From an uncultured Clostridia bacterium (lineage in GTDB: Bacteria > Bacillota > Clostridia > UMGS1810), in NCBI GenBank assembly GCA_905210855.1, contig CAJLYL010000095.1:1-5362 (forward strand): a stretch of DNA of 5,362 bases, in the 5' to 3' direction. The notes beneath the pieces are model-generated. The model was not told the origin of the DNA, searched no databases, and saw nothing but the letters and a program-made list of their open reading frames with translations. Of the stretch, positions 1 through 5,362 are shown in pieces. Position numbers and translations under genes: made by a program. The stretch's first letter is position 1; every line of letters starts with the position of its first letter.

Positions 1-137
1 GGCTCGCTCAGACAGCTGTGCGGTGGCGCAGAACTCGCTCGCTCAAAATAAAATACACACCCCCTCGCCTTAGGGTTGAGTCTGTGCTTGAAAATTCTCC
101 TCTCCGCATATCTGCGAATGAAACTTCCTTTTTTGCG
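1..137. repeat. Non-coding edge region, possible end of an interspersed repeat
   Basis: No convincing gene lies between the window edge and 161. The 9-mer GCTCGCTCA occurs at 2-10 and again at 37-45. There is an 8-bp palindrome ACAGCTGT at 12-19, a small hairpin CGCA-TATC-TGCG at 105-116 and a T-run at 128-134. Frame 1 is open from the edge to a TAA at 49-51 (ending ...GGAELARSK), and another frame is open from 75 to a TAA at 138-140, reading VESVLENSPLRISANETSFF. These short readings resemble spurious peptides I recall from repeated intergenic DNA of gut Clostridia. That recollection is unverified, and the repeat call is an inference that needs other genomic copies. The 51-nt open frame could instead be the tail of an upstream gene. 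Confidence 0.35.
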
Positions 138-160
138 TAAGAATACCACGGGTGATTTTT

Positions 161-1000
161 ATGCGAAAAAGAATTAAAGAATACTCTCAGATTGTCGGCG
201 GCGCACTACTTTCCGCACTTGCACTCAATCTGTTTCTCGTGCCGAACTCAATCGCCTCCGGCGGAGCGAGCGGTCTGGGCACAATACTTTTTGTAAGCGC
301 CGGTGTGCCCGTCTCGGTCACGGTGCTGGGCGTGAACATAATTTTGTTTGCGGCAGGCTCAAAGGCGCTCACAAGGCGCTGCCTTGTAAAGACCGTTGCG
401 GCTACATTGCTGCTGTCGGCGTTTATTGAGATTACATCATATCTCTCCGCGCTCACGGCAGATAAACTCCTTGCCGCGCTTTGCGGCGGAGTGCTCTTCG
501 GCGGCGGCACGGGGCTTACGGTTGCCGGCGGCGGTTCAACCGGCGGCTCGGATCTTGCGGCGCTGATCATTCGGCGCAGGTCAAAGCGATTTTCGGTTGC
601 GCGGCTGATTCTCATCATGGATTTGTTCGTGGTGATTCTGTCGGGCGCGGTTTTCGGCGACTACGAGGTGGTGCTCTACGCGGCGGTATCCATGTACATT
701 TCGTCGCTTGTGGCGGACAATGTTATAGAGGGCGTCAATTTTGCCAAGCTGGCATACATCATCAGCGCAGAGAGCGGCGCAATTGCCGCGGCGGTGATGG
801 ACGGCATGGAGCGCGGCGTTACGGCTCTGCACGCAACGGGAATGTACAGCGGCGAAAGACTGAATGTCCTTATGTGCGCCGTGCGCAAAAACGAGGTTGT
901 CCGCCTGCGAAAGCTTGTTAAAAAAACGGACGAAAATGCATTTATAATCCTGACCGATGCCCGTGAGGTGCTCGGAAACGGATTTGAAATAGATGATTAA
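161..1000 (+). CDS. YitT family integral membrane protein (DUF161 + DUF2179)
   Basis: This 279-residue protein matches the YitT family in length and architecture. Its biochemical role is not established; members are predicted membrane proteins. Hydrophobic segments lie near residues 11-27, 37-66 (probably two segments), 75-95, 103-122 and 148-168. Glycine-rich family motifs are visible: SGGASGLG at 33-40 and the run at 109-131 ending GGGSTGGSD. The soluble C-terminal part, about 215-275, fits DUF2179, with GVTALHATGMYSGE at 219-232 and NVLMCAVRKNEV at 235-246. I chose ATG 161 because GGGTGA at 150-155 sits 5 nt upstream of it. An in-frame GTG at 152 would add three residues but lies inside that ribosome binding site. 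The next gene starts 42 bp after the stop with no terminator between, so co-transcription with transketolase is plausible. Family assignment is firm; function is open. Confidence 0.9.
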   Translation: MRKRIKEYSQIVGGALLSALALNLFLVPNSIASGGASGLGTILFVSAGVPVSVTVLGVNIILFAAGSKALTRRCLVKTVAATLLLSAFIEITSYLSALTADKLLAALCGGVLFGGGTGLTVAGGGSTGGSDLAALIIRRRSKRFSVARLILIMDLFVVILSGAVFGDYEVVLYAAVSMYISSLVADNVIEGVNFAKLAYIISAESGAIAAAVMDGMERGVTALHATGMYSGERLNVLMCAVRKNEVVRLRKLVKKTDENAFIILTDAREVLGNGFEIDD

Positions 1001-1028
1001 AACTTTATTGCTTTACAAAGGAAAAACA

Positions 1029-1036
1029 CAAAGGAG
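1029..1036 (+). promoter_or_regulatory. Ribosome binding site of the transketolase N-subunit
   Basis: The purine-rich stretch CAAAGGAG ends 6 nt before ATG 1043 and 9 nt before the second, in-frame ATG at 1046. Both distances are workable, so the start could be either codon. No terminator and no convincing promoter is visible in the gap 1001-1042. Confidence 0.7.
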
Positions 1037-1042
1037 CGTGTT

Positions 1043-1885
1043 ATGATGAACAACAAAGAATTGGAACTGACTGCATACAAAATACGACGCGATGCGGTCA
1101 CGGCGGTACACAGCGCGGCGTCCGGCCATCCCGGCGGTTCTCTTTCCATTGCGGATATTCTTGCCGTACTTTATTTTGACGAGATGAACATTGACCCCAA
1201 GAATCCGAAGAATCCGGACAGAGACAGGTTTGTCCTGTCAAAGGGTCACTGCGCACCGGCGCTTTACGGCGCACTGGCGGAGAGAGGTTTTTTCCCTGTT
1301 GAGGATATTAAAACCTTTCGTCATATCGACAGTTATCTCCAGGGTCACCCCGATATGAAGGGTGTGCCCGGTGTGGATATGTCCACGGGCTCTCTCGGTC
1401 AGGGCATATGCGCGGCAAACGGTATGGCGCTTGCGGCAAAGCTTGACGGCAAGTCATACAGGGTGTACGCTGTTCTCGGCGACGGTGAGCTTGAGGAAGG
1501 TCAGGTATGGGAAGCGGCAATGTTTGCTCCACACTATAAGCTGGATAACCTCACCGCTTTTGTGGATTTCAACGGACTTCAGATAGACGGCGACATAACA
1601 AAAGTTATGAACCCCACCCCGATTGACGCAAAGTTTGAGGCATTCGGCTGGAACGTAATCACCATAAACGCGCACGACATAGGCGAGATAAAAGATGCAA
1701 TTGCCTCGGCTAAGGCAACCAAGGGCAAGCCGACCGTTATCATTGCAAAGAGCGTAAAGGGCAAAGGCGTATCGTACATGGAAAATCAGGCTTCGTGGCA
1801 CGGCAGCGCGCCTAACGACGAGCAGTATGAGCAGGCGATGAGTGAGCTTGACGCGAAGATTAAAGAACTGGAGGAAAAACTCTGA
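1043..1885 (+). CDS. Transketolase, N-terminal (thiamine diphosphate-binding) subunit
   Basis: This 280-residue subunit carries the diphosphate-binding half of a split transketolase (EC 2.2.1.1), which moves a two-carbon ketol unit between sugar phosphates in the cytosolic non-oxidative pentose phosphate pathway. Visible motifs in order: SGHPGG at 27-32, SKGHCAPALY at 66-75, GHPD at 101-104 and STGSLGQG at 114-121. The thiamine diphosphate/metal motif begins with GDGELEEGQVWEA at 146-158 and closes with DFNG at 175-178. SWHG at 252-255 probably holds the second active-site histidine. The protein ends where the N-terminal domain of a full-length enzyme (about 620-680 residues) ends, and the partner follows directly, so this is a genuine two-gene form, not a truncation. 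Its stop codon overlaps the next start (TGATG). The start at 1043 is supported by an AAGGAG site; 1046 is an alternative. Confidence 0.95.
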   Translation: MMNNKELELTAYKIRRDAVTAVHSAASGHPGGSLSIADILAVLYFDEMNIDPKNPKNPDRDRFVLSKGHCAPALYGALAERGFFPVEDIKTFRHIDSYLQGHPDMKGVPGVDMSTGSLGQGICAANGMALAAKLDGKSYRVYAVLGDGELEEGQVWEAAMFAPHYKLDNLTAFVDFNGLQIDGDITKVMNPTPIDAKFEAFGWNVITINAHDIGEIKDAIASAKATKGKPTVIIAKSVKGKGVSYMENQASWHGSAPNDEQYEQAMSELDAKIKELEEKL

Positions 1886-2826
1886 TGGCTGACATAAAGA
1901 AAATTGCTACAAGACAATCATACGGTGACGCGCTGGCGCAGCTCGGGGACGAATTCCCTATTATCGTACTGGACGCCGACCTTTCAAAATCCACCAAGAC
2001 GGAGGTGTTTAAGAAAAAATACCCCGACAGATTCATAAACATGGGCATTGCCGAGGCAAACATGATGAGCACCGCGGCAGGACTTGCAGCCTGCGGCAAG
2101 ACGGTTTTTGCAAGCTCGTTTGCAATGTTTGCGGCAGGCAGAGCCTTTGAGCAGATAAGGAACTCAATCTGCTACCCCAACCTGAATGTTAAGATAGGCG
2201 CAACCCATGCCGGCATATCCGTCGGTGAGGACGGCGCAACCCACCAGTGCCTCGAGGATATCGGCATAATGAGAACTCTGCCCAACATGATTGTGATAAA
2301 CCCTGCGGACGACACCGAGGCAAAGGCTGCCGTAAGGGCGGCTTGCGGGCACAAAGGCCCTGTGTATCTGCGTTTCGGCAGACTGGGTGTGCCGGTGATA
2401 TTCGGCGGCGACTACAAGTTTGAGATAGGCAAAGGCGTGCTCCTTGCCGAGGGAAGCGATGTCACGCTTGTTGCCACGGGTCTGCTTGTGGAGATGGCGC
2501 TCAAGGCAAAGGAGCTGCTTGCAAACGACGGCATAAGCGCAGAGGTAATCAACATTGCCACAATCAAGCCGATAGATGAAGAACTCATAGTGAAATCGGC
2601 GCGCAAGACAGGAGCTGTGGTTACCTGCGAGGAGCACAACATCATAGGCGGTCTCGGCAGTGCGGTGGCAGAGGTGCTCTGCGAAAACTGCCCGACGCCC
2701 ATGCAGAGGATAGGCACACGCGATGTATTCGGCAGATCCGGAAAACCGTCGGAACTGTTTGAGGTTTATGGGCTTACACCTGCGGCAATTGCCGAGGCGG
2801 CAAAGAAAGCAATAAAGAATAAATAG
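1885..2826 (+). CDS. Transketolase, C-terminal (pyrimidine-binding) subunit
   Basis: This 313-residue subunit combines the transketolase pyrimidine-binding domain (about 1-170) and the C-terminal domain (about 180-305), completing the active site with the preceding N-subunit. Visible motifs are LDADLSKST at 29-37 and NMGIAEANM at 52-60, where Glu57 is the expected conserved glutamate that activates thiamine diphosphate. Next come the loop GATHAGISVGEDGATHQ at 105-121, the phosphate-binding type stretch YLRFGR at 161-166, and EEHNIIGGLGSAVAE at 249-263 in the C-terminal domain. The two subunits total 593 residues, close to a single-chain transketolase. The start ATG at 1885 overlaps the upstream TGA by one base, and GGAGG at 1870-1874 lies 10 nt upstream, so the subunits are probably translationally coupled for equal supply. 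A 1-deoxyxylulose-5-phosphate synthase is unlikely, since that enzyme is normally a single chain. Confidence 0.95.
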   Translation: MADIKKIATRQSYGDALAQLGDEFPIIVLDADLSKSTKTEVFKKKYPDRFINMGIAEANMMSTAAGLAACGKTVFASSFAMFAAGRAFEQIRNSICYPNLNVKIGATHAGISVGEDGATHQCLEDIGIMRTLPNMIVINPADDTEAKAAVRAACGHKGPVYLRFGRLGVPVIFGGDYKFEIGKGVLLAEGSDVTLVATGLLVEMALKAKELLANDGISAEVINIATIKPIDEELIVKSARKTGAVVTCEEHNIIGGLGSAVAEVLCENCPTPMQRIGTRDVFGRSGKPSELFEVYGLTPAAIAEAAKKAIKNK

Positions 2827-2827
2827 T

Positions 2828-2854
2828 GTTCCGCGGCTGCTTTGCCGGCGGAAT
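2828..2854 (+). terminator. GC-rich hairpin directly after the transketolase stop
   Basis: Positions 2829-2834 (TTCCGC) pair with 2848-2853 (GCGGAA). After a single bulged G at 2847, 2835-2837 pair with 2844-2846, leaving a 6-nt loop TGCTTT. A G-U wobble can extend the base. It begins 2 nt after the TAG stop. Only a short T-run (2854-2856) follows, so alone it would be a weak terminator. It may instead protect the 3' end of the message or act together with the next hairpin. Confidence 0.5.
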
Positions 2855-2859
2855 TTCGG

Positions 2860-2905
2860 AAGAATATGGGGTGATTTAAACAATCTCCTCATATTCTTTT
2901 GTTTT
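2860..2905 (+). terminator. Intrinsic (Rho-independent) terminator of the transketolase unit
   Basis: A long hairpin pairs 2860-2876 with 2882-2898 around a 5-nt loop TAAAC. The 17-position stem has one G-U wobble (2869/2889) and one U-U mismatch (2872/2886). It is followed by TTTTGTTTTG, the U-rich tract expected for intrinsic termination on the + strand. The left flank has no good T-run on the opposite strand, so it looks one-directional. It separates the transketolase unit from the promoter starting at 2930. Confidence 0.87.
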
Positions 2906-2929
2906 GCGTATTTTTTGGTAGAATATTAC

Positions 2930-2958
2930 TTGACAAACGCCGCAATTGACGATATAAT
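2930..2958 (+). promoter_or_regulatory. Perfect-consensus SigA/sigma-70 promoter
   Basis: TTGACA at 2930-2935 and TATAAT at 2953-2958 are separated by exactly 17 bp, which matches the housekeeping consensus at all twelve positions. The upstream stretch 2905-2929 is T- and A-rich and could act as an UP-like element. Transcription should begin near 2965-2967, giving a leader of about 90 nt before ATG 3057. No operator is obvious, so expression is likely strong or controlled after initiation. Confidence 0.9.
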
Positions 2959-2963
2959 ATATA

Positions 2964-3024
2964 TTGATGAGCTTATGTTTTCATCAAAAACGGTTTGAAT
3001 AATCGGGCGCGCAAAGCCGTGTTT
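2964..3024 (+). promoter_or_regulatory. Structured 5' leader with two adjacent hairpins
   Basis: TTGATGA at 2964-2970 pairs perfectly with TCATCAA at 2981-2987 around a 10-nt loop, right at the predicted transcript start. A second hairpin pairs ACGG (2990-2993) with CCGT (3017-3020) and TTTG (2994-2997) with CAAA (3012-3015), with one bulged G at 3016 and a 14-nt loop. No U-tract follows and neither arm clearly sequesters the ribosome binding site. I do not recognise a known riboswitch family. A role in mRNA stability or regulation is inferred only. Confidence 0.4.
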
Positions 3025-3038
3025 GACATACATATTAT

Positions 3039-3045
3039 AAAGGGG
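3039..3045 (+). promoter_or_regulatory. Ribosome binding site of the sugar dehydratase gene
   Basis: AAAGGGG ends 11 nt before ATG 3057, a little farther than the ideal distance. No other in-frame start nearby has a better site, and the protein from 3057 has the expected short polar N-terminus before its first membrane helix. Confidence 0.55.
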
Positions 3046-3056
3046 ATAAAATCTAT

Positions 3057-4967
3057 ATGGGCATTTTTTCGAGAAAATATTTTTGGGCTGTATCCAAGGC
3101 GATTGCAAGCAAACGATTTATGTGGATTATAGATATATTACTGATTTTTTTGGCGCACATCTGCGTTTCTCTTGTTGCATATCCTCTGAATAAACTGGGG
3201 GTTATAATACGCTCCTCGGCGCTGTTCATTACGTACACCGTGGCGGTGTACATGATAATGATGCTCATCTTCAAAAACTACCGCACCATATGGCAGCACG
3301 CGTCATTCCGCGATTTTGCGTCCGTGCTTGCGGCGTGTCTTTTCTCGGGAGTAATAGTTGTGTGCTCGTCGGCATATTTTGAGATGAGGTATTTTTATGT
3401 AAAGCTCACCATGCTGTCGTCCGTGCTCACATTCTTCTTTGTCACGGCGTACAGAATATGCATAAAATTCGGCTATGTGGTGGCGAGACAGTATTTCTCC
3501 ACGCGCGATGCGGACGACAGGAAGAATGTCCTTGTCGTGGGCGCAGGCTCTGCCGGAGCTATGTTTGTAAATGATGTCAAGGTCAACCTTGCCATGAATT
3601 ATAACATAGTCGGCTTTGTGGATGACGACCCGAAAAAACTCCATTCGTCCATAAGCGGCATATATGTTATCGGAAACAGAAACGATATTCCGCATCTGTG
3701 CAAAAAATATAAGGTGGCAGAGATTCTTGTTGCCATACCCACAATCACGCCAAAGGAAAAACAGGAGCTGCTTGGCATATGCATAGGCACCAAATGCAAG
3801 ATAAAGATTATGCCGAGCCTTGACAGATTCATCGAGGAGGGCGGCAAGCTCTCAAAAATGCGCTCCATAGAGATTGACGACCTGCTTGCGCGCGACCCCA
3901 TTGTGCTTGACGACAGCGGCATATCCGACATAATCAGCGGCAAGACGATAATGGTAACCGGCGGTGGCGGCTCTATTGGTTCCGAGCTGTGCCGTCAGCT
4001 TGTCAGATATAAGCCGAAGCTTCTCATCATAGTCGATATATATGAAAACAACGCGTATGATTTGCAAAACGAGCTTATCCGCAAATATCCGAATCAAGCG
4101 CTCAAGGTGCTCATTGCTTCGGTTAGGGACAAAAAGAGGCTTGACACCATATTTGCAAAATATCGCCCCGACATCGTGTACCATGCGGCGGCTCACAAGC
4201 ACGTGCCGCTGATGGAATATTCCCCGTCCGAGGCGATAAAGAACAATGTTTTCGGCACATTCAATGTGGCTCGCTGCGCGGACGAATTCAATGTGAGCAA
4301 GTTTGTCATGATATCCACGGACAAGGCGGTAAACCCGACAAATGTTATGGGTGCAACCAAGAGAATGTGCGAGCTGATAGTGCAGGCAATGCAAAAGGTG
4401 AGCAAGACCCAGTTTGTCGCGGTGCGTTTTGGCAATGTGCTCGGCTCAAACGGCTCTGTCATTCCCCTGTTTGAGCGTGAGATAGCCGAGGGCGGCCCTG
4501 TAACCGTCACCGACAGGGAGATTACAAGATTCTTCATGACTATCCCCGAGGCGGCGCAGCTGGTTATCCAGGCGTCGTGCTTTGCGGACGGCGGCGAGAT
4601 ATTTGTGCTCGACATGGGCAAGCCGGTCAAGATTTATGACCTCGCGCAGAATCTCATCAGACTGTCGGGCTACACCCCGGGCAAGGACATGGAGATTAAG
4701 ATAACGGGTCTGCGCCCCGGCGAAAAGCTCTACGAGGAGCTGCTCATGAATGAGGAAGGACTCAAAAAAACCTGCCACAGCAAGATATACATAGGCAAGC
4801 CGCTTGAGACGGATCTTTCCGAGATTACGGAAAAGCTCTCCGTGCTCACAAAGGCTCTCGAGACATATGACAACGAAAAAATCAGAGATGCCCTGGCATC
4901 CGTTGTACCCACATACACTCCCGACAAAACCGTGGGACATCACGGTCAAAAGGTTGCTGCGGAGTAG
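3057..4967 (+). CDS. Membrane-anchored UDP-sugar 4,6-dehydratase/epimerase, long form (CapD/WbpM/PglF/EpsC family)
   Basis: This 636-residue inner-membrane enzyme probably acts on UDP-GlcNAc, making the 4-keto-6-deoxy intermediate used for modified amino sugars in capsule, exopolysaccharide or glycoprotein. Four membrane helices lie near residues 20-43, 49-72, 86-107 and 113-136. A first nucleotide-binding fold (about 157-230) carries VVGAGSAGAMF at 160-170. The catalytic extended SDR domain starts with VTGGGGSIGSE at 300-310. It continues with HAAAHKHVPLME (376-387), the active-site segment STDKAVNP (420-427) followed by M431 and K435, then RFGNVLGSNGSV (457-468) and GLRPGEKLYEEL (551-562). 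Met431 occupies the usual catalytic Tyr position, as in other long-form members such as WbpM. Length fits the family (about 600-670). It has its own consensus promoter, and the next gene begins 18 nt after its stop. The exact sugar product cannot be read from sequence. Confidence 0.93.
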   Translation: MGIFSRKYFWAVSKAIASKRFMWIIDILLIFLAHICVSLVAYPLNKLGVIIRSSALFITYTVAVYMIMMLIFKNYRTIWQHASFRDFASVLAACLFSGVIVVCSSAYFEMRYFYVKLTMLSSVLTFFFVTAYRICIKFGYVVARQYFSTRDADDRKNVLVVGAGSAGAMFVNDVKVNLAMNYNIVGFVDDDPKKLHSSISGIYVIGNRNDIPHLCKKYKVAEILVAIPTITPKEKQELLGICIGTKCKIKIMPSLDRFIEEGGKLSKMRSIEIDDLLARDPIVLDDSGISDIISGKTIMVTGGGGSIGSELCRQLVRYKPKLLIIVDIYENNAYDLQNELIRKYPNQALKVLIASVRDKKRLDTIFAKYRPDIVYHAAAHKHVPLMEYSPSEAIKNNVFGTFNVARCADEFNVSKFVMISTDKAVNPTNVMGATKRMCELIVQAMQKVSKTQFVAVRFGNVLGSNGSVIPLFEREIAEGGPVTVTDREITRFFMTIPEAAQLVIQASCFADGGEIFVLDMGKPVKIYDLAQNLIRLSGYTPGKDMEIKITGLRPGEKLYEELLMNEEGLKKTCHSKIYIGKPLETDLSEITEKLSVLTKALETYDNEKIRDALASVVPTYTPDKTVGHHGQKVAAE

Positions 4968-4975
4968 TTACGGCG

Positions 4976-4981
4976 AGGTGA
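4976..4981 (+). promoter_or_regulatory. Ribosome binding site of the 3' partial gene
   Basis: AGGTGA lies 4 nt before ATG 4986, close to the GGTGA-type site used by the YitT gene. No terminator or promoter is visible between the dehydratase stop at 4967 and this site, so the two genes are probably one transcript. Confidence 0.65.
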
Positions 4982-4985
4982 ATTT

Positions 4986-5362
4986 ATGAAAAAATCAAAA
5001 ATTGCGTTATGTATTATCGGAGCGGCGGTTGTTGCGCTCGGCGCGGCTGCGTATGTTCAGCGCGACAACATAAGCGCGCTGATTGACGGAATGAGATACA
5101 CCGACGAGGATCTTGACAGTCAGCTTGTGTCGTCGGAGGAGAGCGTAAAGGACTACATGAAGGACAACCAACTGGGCGAGATAAAAATGCTCACCCAGGA
5201 GGAAGAGGCGGCGCTTGTCTCGGGCGAGATAAGCCAGCAGGACGCGGTCAAGATAATGACCGGAGCCATTACGCTTGACGAGGCGAAGAACAACAAAGAA
5301 AACGAATCCGCGCAGACGGGCACGCCGAGCGGCAATCAAGCCGCAGACGGCAGCACCGGCGG
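4986..5362 (+). CDS. Unrecognised membrane-anchored or secreted protein, 3' end beyond the window
   Basis: At least 125 residues are visible and the frame is still open at the window edge. MKKSK is followed by a hydrophobic run (about 6-24, rich in Ala and Val), which fits a signal peptide or a single N-terminal anchor. Residues 27-100 are acidic and probably helical. Two tandem 13-residue units occur there, AALVSGEISQQDA (75-87) and VKIMTGAITLDEA (88-100). From about 101 the sequence becomes low complexity, rich in Asn, Gly, Ser, Thr and Ala, like an extracellular linker. The start is set by AGGTGA 4 nt upstream. It begins 18 nt after the dehydratase stop, which suggests a role in the same cell-surface pathway; that is inferred from position alone. 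I do not recognise a family for this part, and a C-terminal domain may lie outside the window. Confidence 0.75.
   Translation, partial: MKKSKIALCIIGAAVVALGAAAYVQRDNISALIDGMRYTDEDLDSQLVSSEESVKDYMKDNQLGEIKMLTQEEEAALVSGEISQQDAVKIMTGAITLDEAKNNKENESAQTGTPSGNQAADGSTG

Noticed and set aside
88..114. TTGAAA (88-93) as a -35 box for the YitT gene
   Set aside because: No acceptable -10 hexamer occurs at 16-18 bp spacing; TATCTG at 109-114 gives only 15 bp and is a poor match.
152..160. GTG start at 152 for the YitT gene, adding three residues
   Set aside because: The GTG lies within GGGTGA (150-155), which is well placed as the ribosome binding site for ATG 161. Nothing good lies upstream of the GTG.
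943..948. TATAAT near the end of the YitT gene as a promoter for transketolase
   Set aside because: The only -35-like hexamer upstream (TTGTTA, 915-920) is 22 bp away, too far, and the site lies within coding sequence.
1001..1042. Terminator or RNA gene between the YitT and transketolase genes
   Set aside because: The 42-bp gap holds no stem-loop with a T-run, only AT-rich sequence and the ribosome binding site.
2164..2892. A 242-residue open frame on the - strand opposite the transketolase C-subunit
   Set aside because: It lies opposite a gene with clear family motifs, its product is rich in Cys, His and Arg as antisense shadows often are, and it shows no recognisable domain.
2967..3002. 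Tiny leader ORFs: 11 codons from ATG 2967 (MSLCFHQKRFE) and 7 codons from ATG 2975 (MFSSKTV)
   Set aside because: Both start almost at the predicted transcript start and have no ribosome binding site. Their composition shows no runs of regulatory codons typical of attenuation peptides.
3023..3041. A second TTGACA at 3023-3028 with the nearby AT-rich TATTATAAA as another promoter
   Set aside because: The AT-rich box is only a few bases away, and at 16-17 bp spacing the only candidates overlap the ribosome binding site region and match poorly.
3852..4394. A 180-residue open frame on the - strand opposite the dehydratase, and a 167-residue one at 4446-4949
   Set aside because: Both mirror the coding frame of a strongly conserved + strand gene and have no recognisable motifs.
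1..5362. tRNA, rRNA, CRISPR array, transposase or phage genes
   Set aside because: No cloverleaf-like segment, regularly spaced repeats, or mobile-element protein motifs are visible on either strand.

Overview
The window reads as an ordinary stretch of chromosome from a Gram-positive anaerobe, most likely a gut-type clostridium (Bacillota, Clostridia). This placement is inferred from the two-subunit transketolase, the YitT-family membrane protein, purine-rich Shine-Dalgarno sites, a textbook SigA promoter and frequent ATA isoleucine codons. No marker gene fixes the taxonomy. All credible genes lie on the + strand.

Layout: (1) Positions 1-160 hold no convincing gene. They contain short repeated words and small palindromes, and look like the end of an interspersed repeat. 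(2) Positions 161-1000 encode a YitT/DUF161-DUF2179 integral membrane protein. (3) Positions 1043-2826 encode the N- and C-terminal subunits of a split transketolase, overlapping by one base (TGATG). With only 42 bp and no terminator between yitT and the transketolase genes, the three genes may form one operon. (4) Positions 2828-2905 hold two consecutive hairpins, the second a strong intrinsic terminator. (5) Positions 2930-2958 hold a perfect TTGACA-N17-TATAAT promoter, followed by a leader of about 90 nt that can fold into two hairpins. (6) Positions 3057-4967 encode a long-form, membrane-anchored UDP-sugar 4,6-dehydratase/epimerase of the CapD/WbpM/PglF/EpsC type. (7) From 4986 to the window edge runs the start of an unrecognised protein with an N-terminal membrane anchor, probably co-transcribed with the dehydratase.

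Functionally there are two units. The first is central carbon metabolism: transketolase moves two-carbon units in the non-oxidative pentose phosphate pathway, with an unrelated-looking membrane protein upstream. The second, with its own strong promoter, looks like the start of a cell-surface polysaccharide or protein-glycosylation locus: the dehydratase makes a modified nucleotide sugar at the membrane, and the next gene encodes an anchored, apparently extracytoplasmic protein. I see no clear sign of a new defence, mobile or RNA system. The items most worth a second look are the 5' edge repeat, the structured leader behind the consensus promoter, and the 13-residue repeats in the unknown partial protein.
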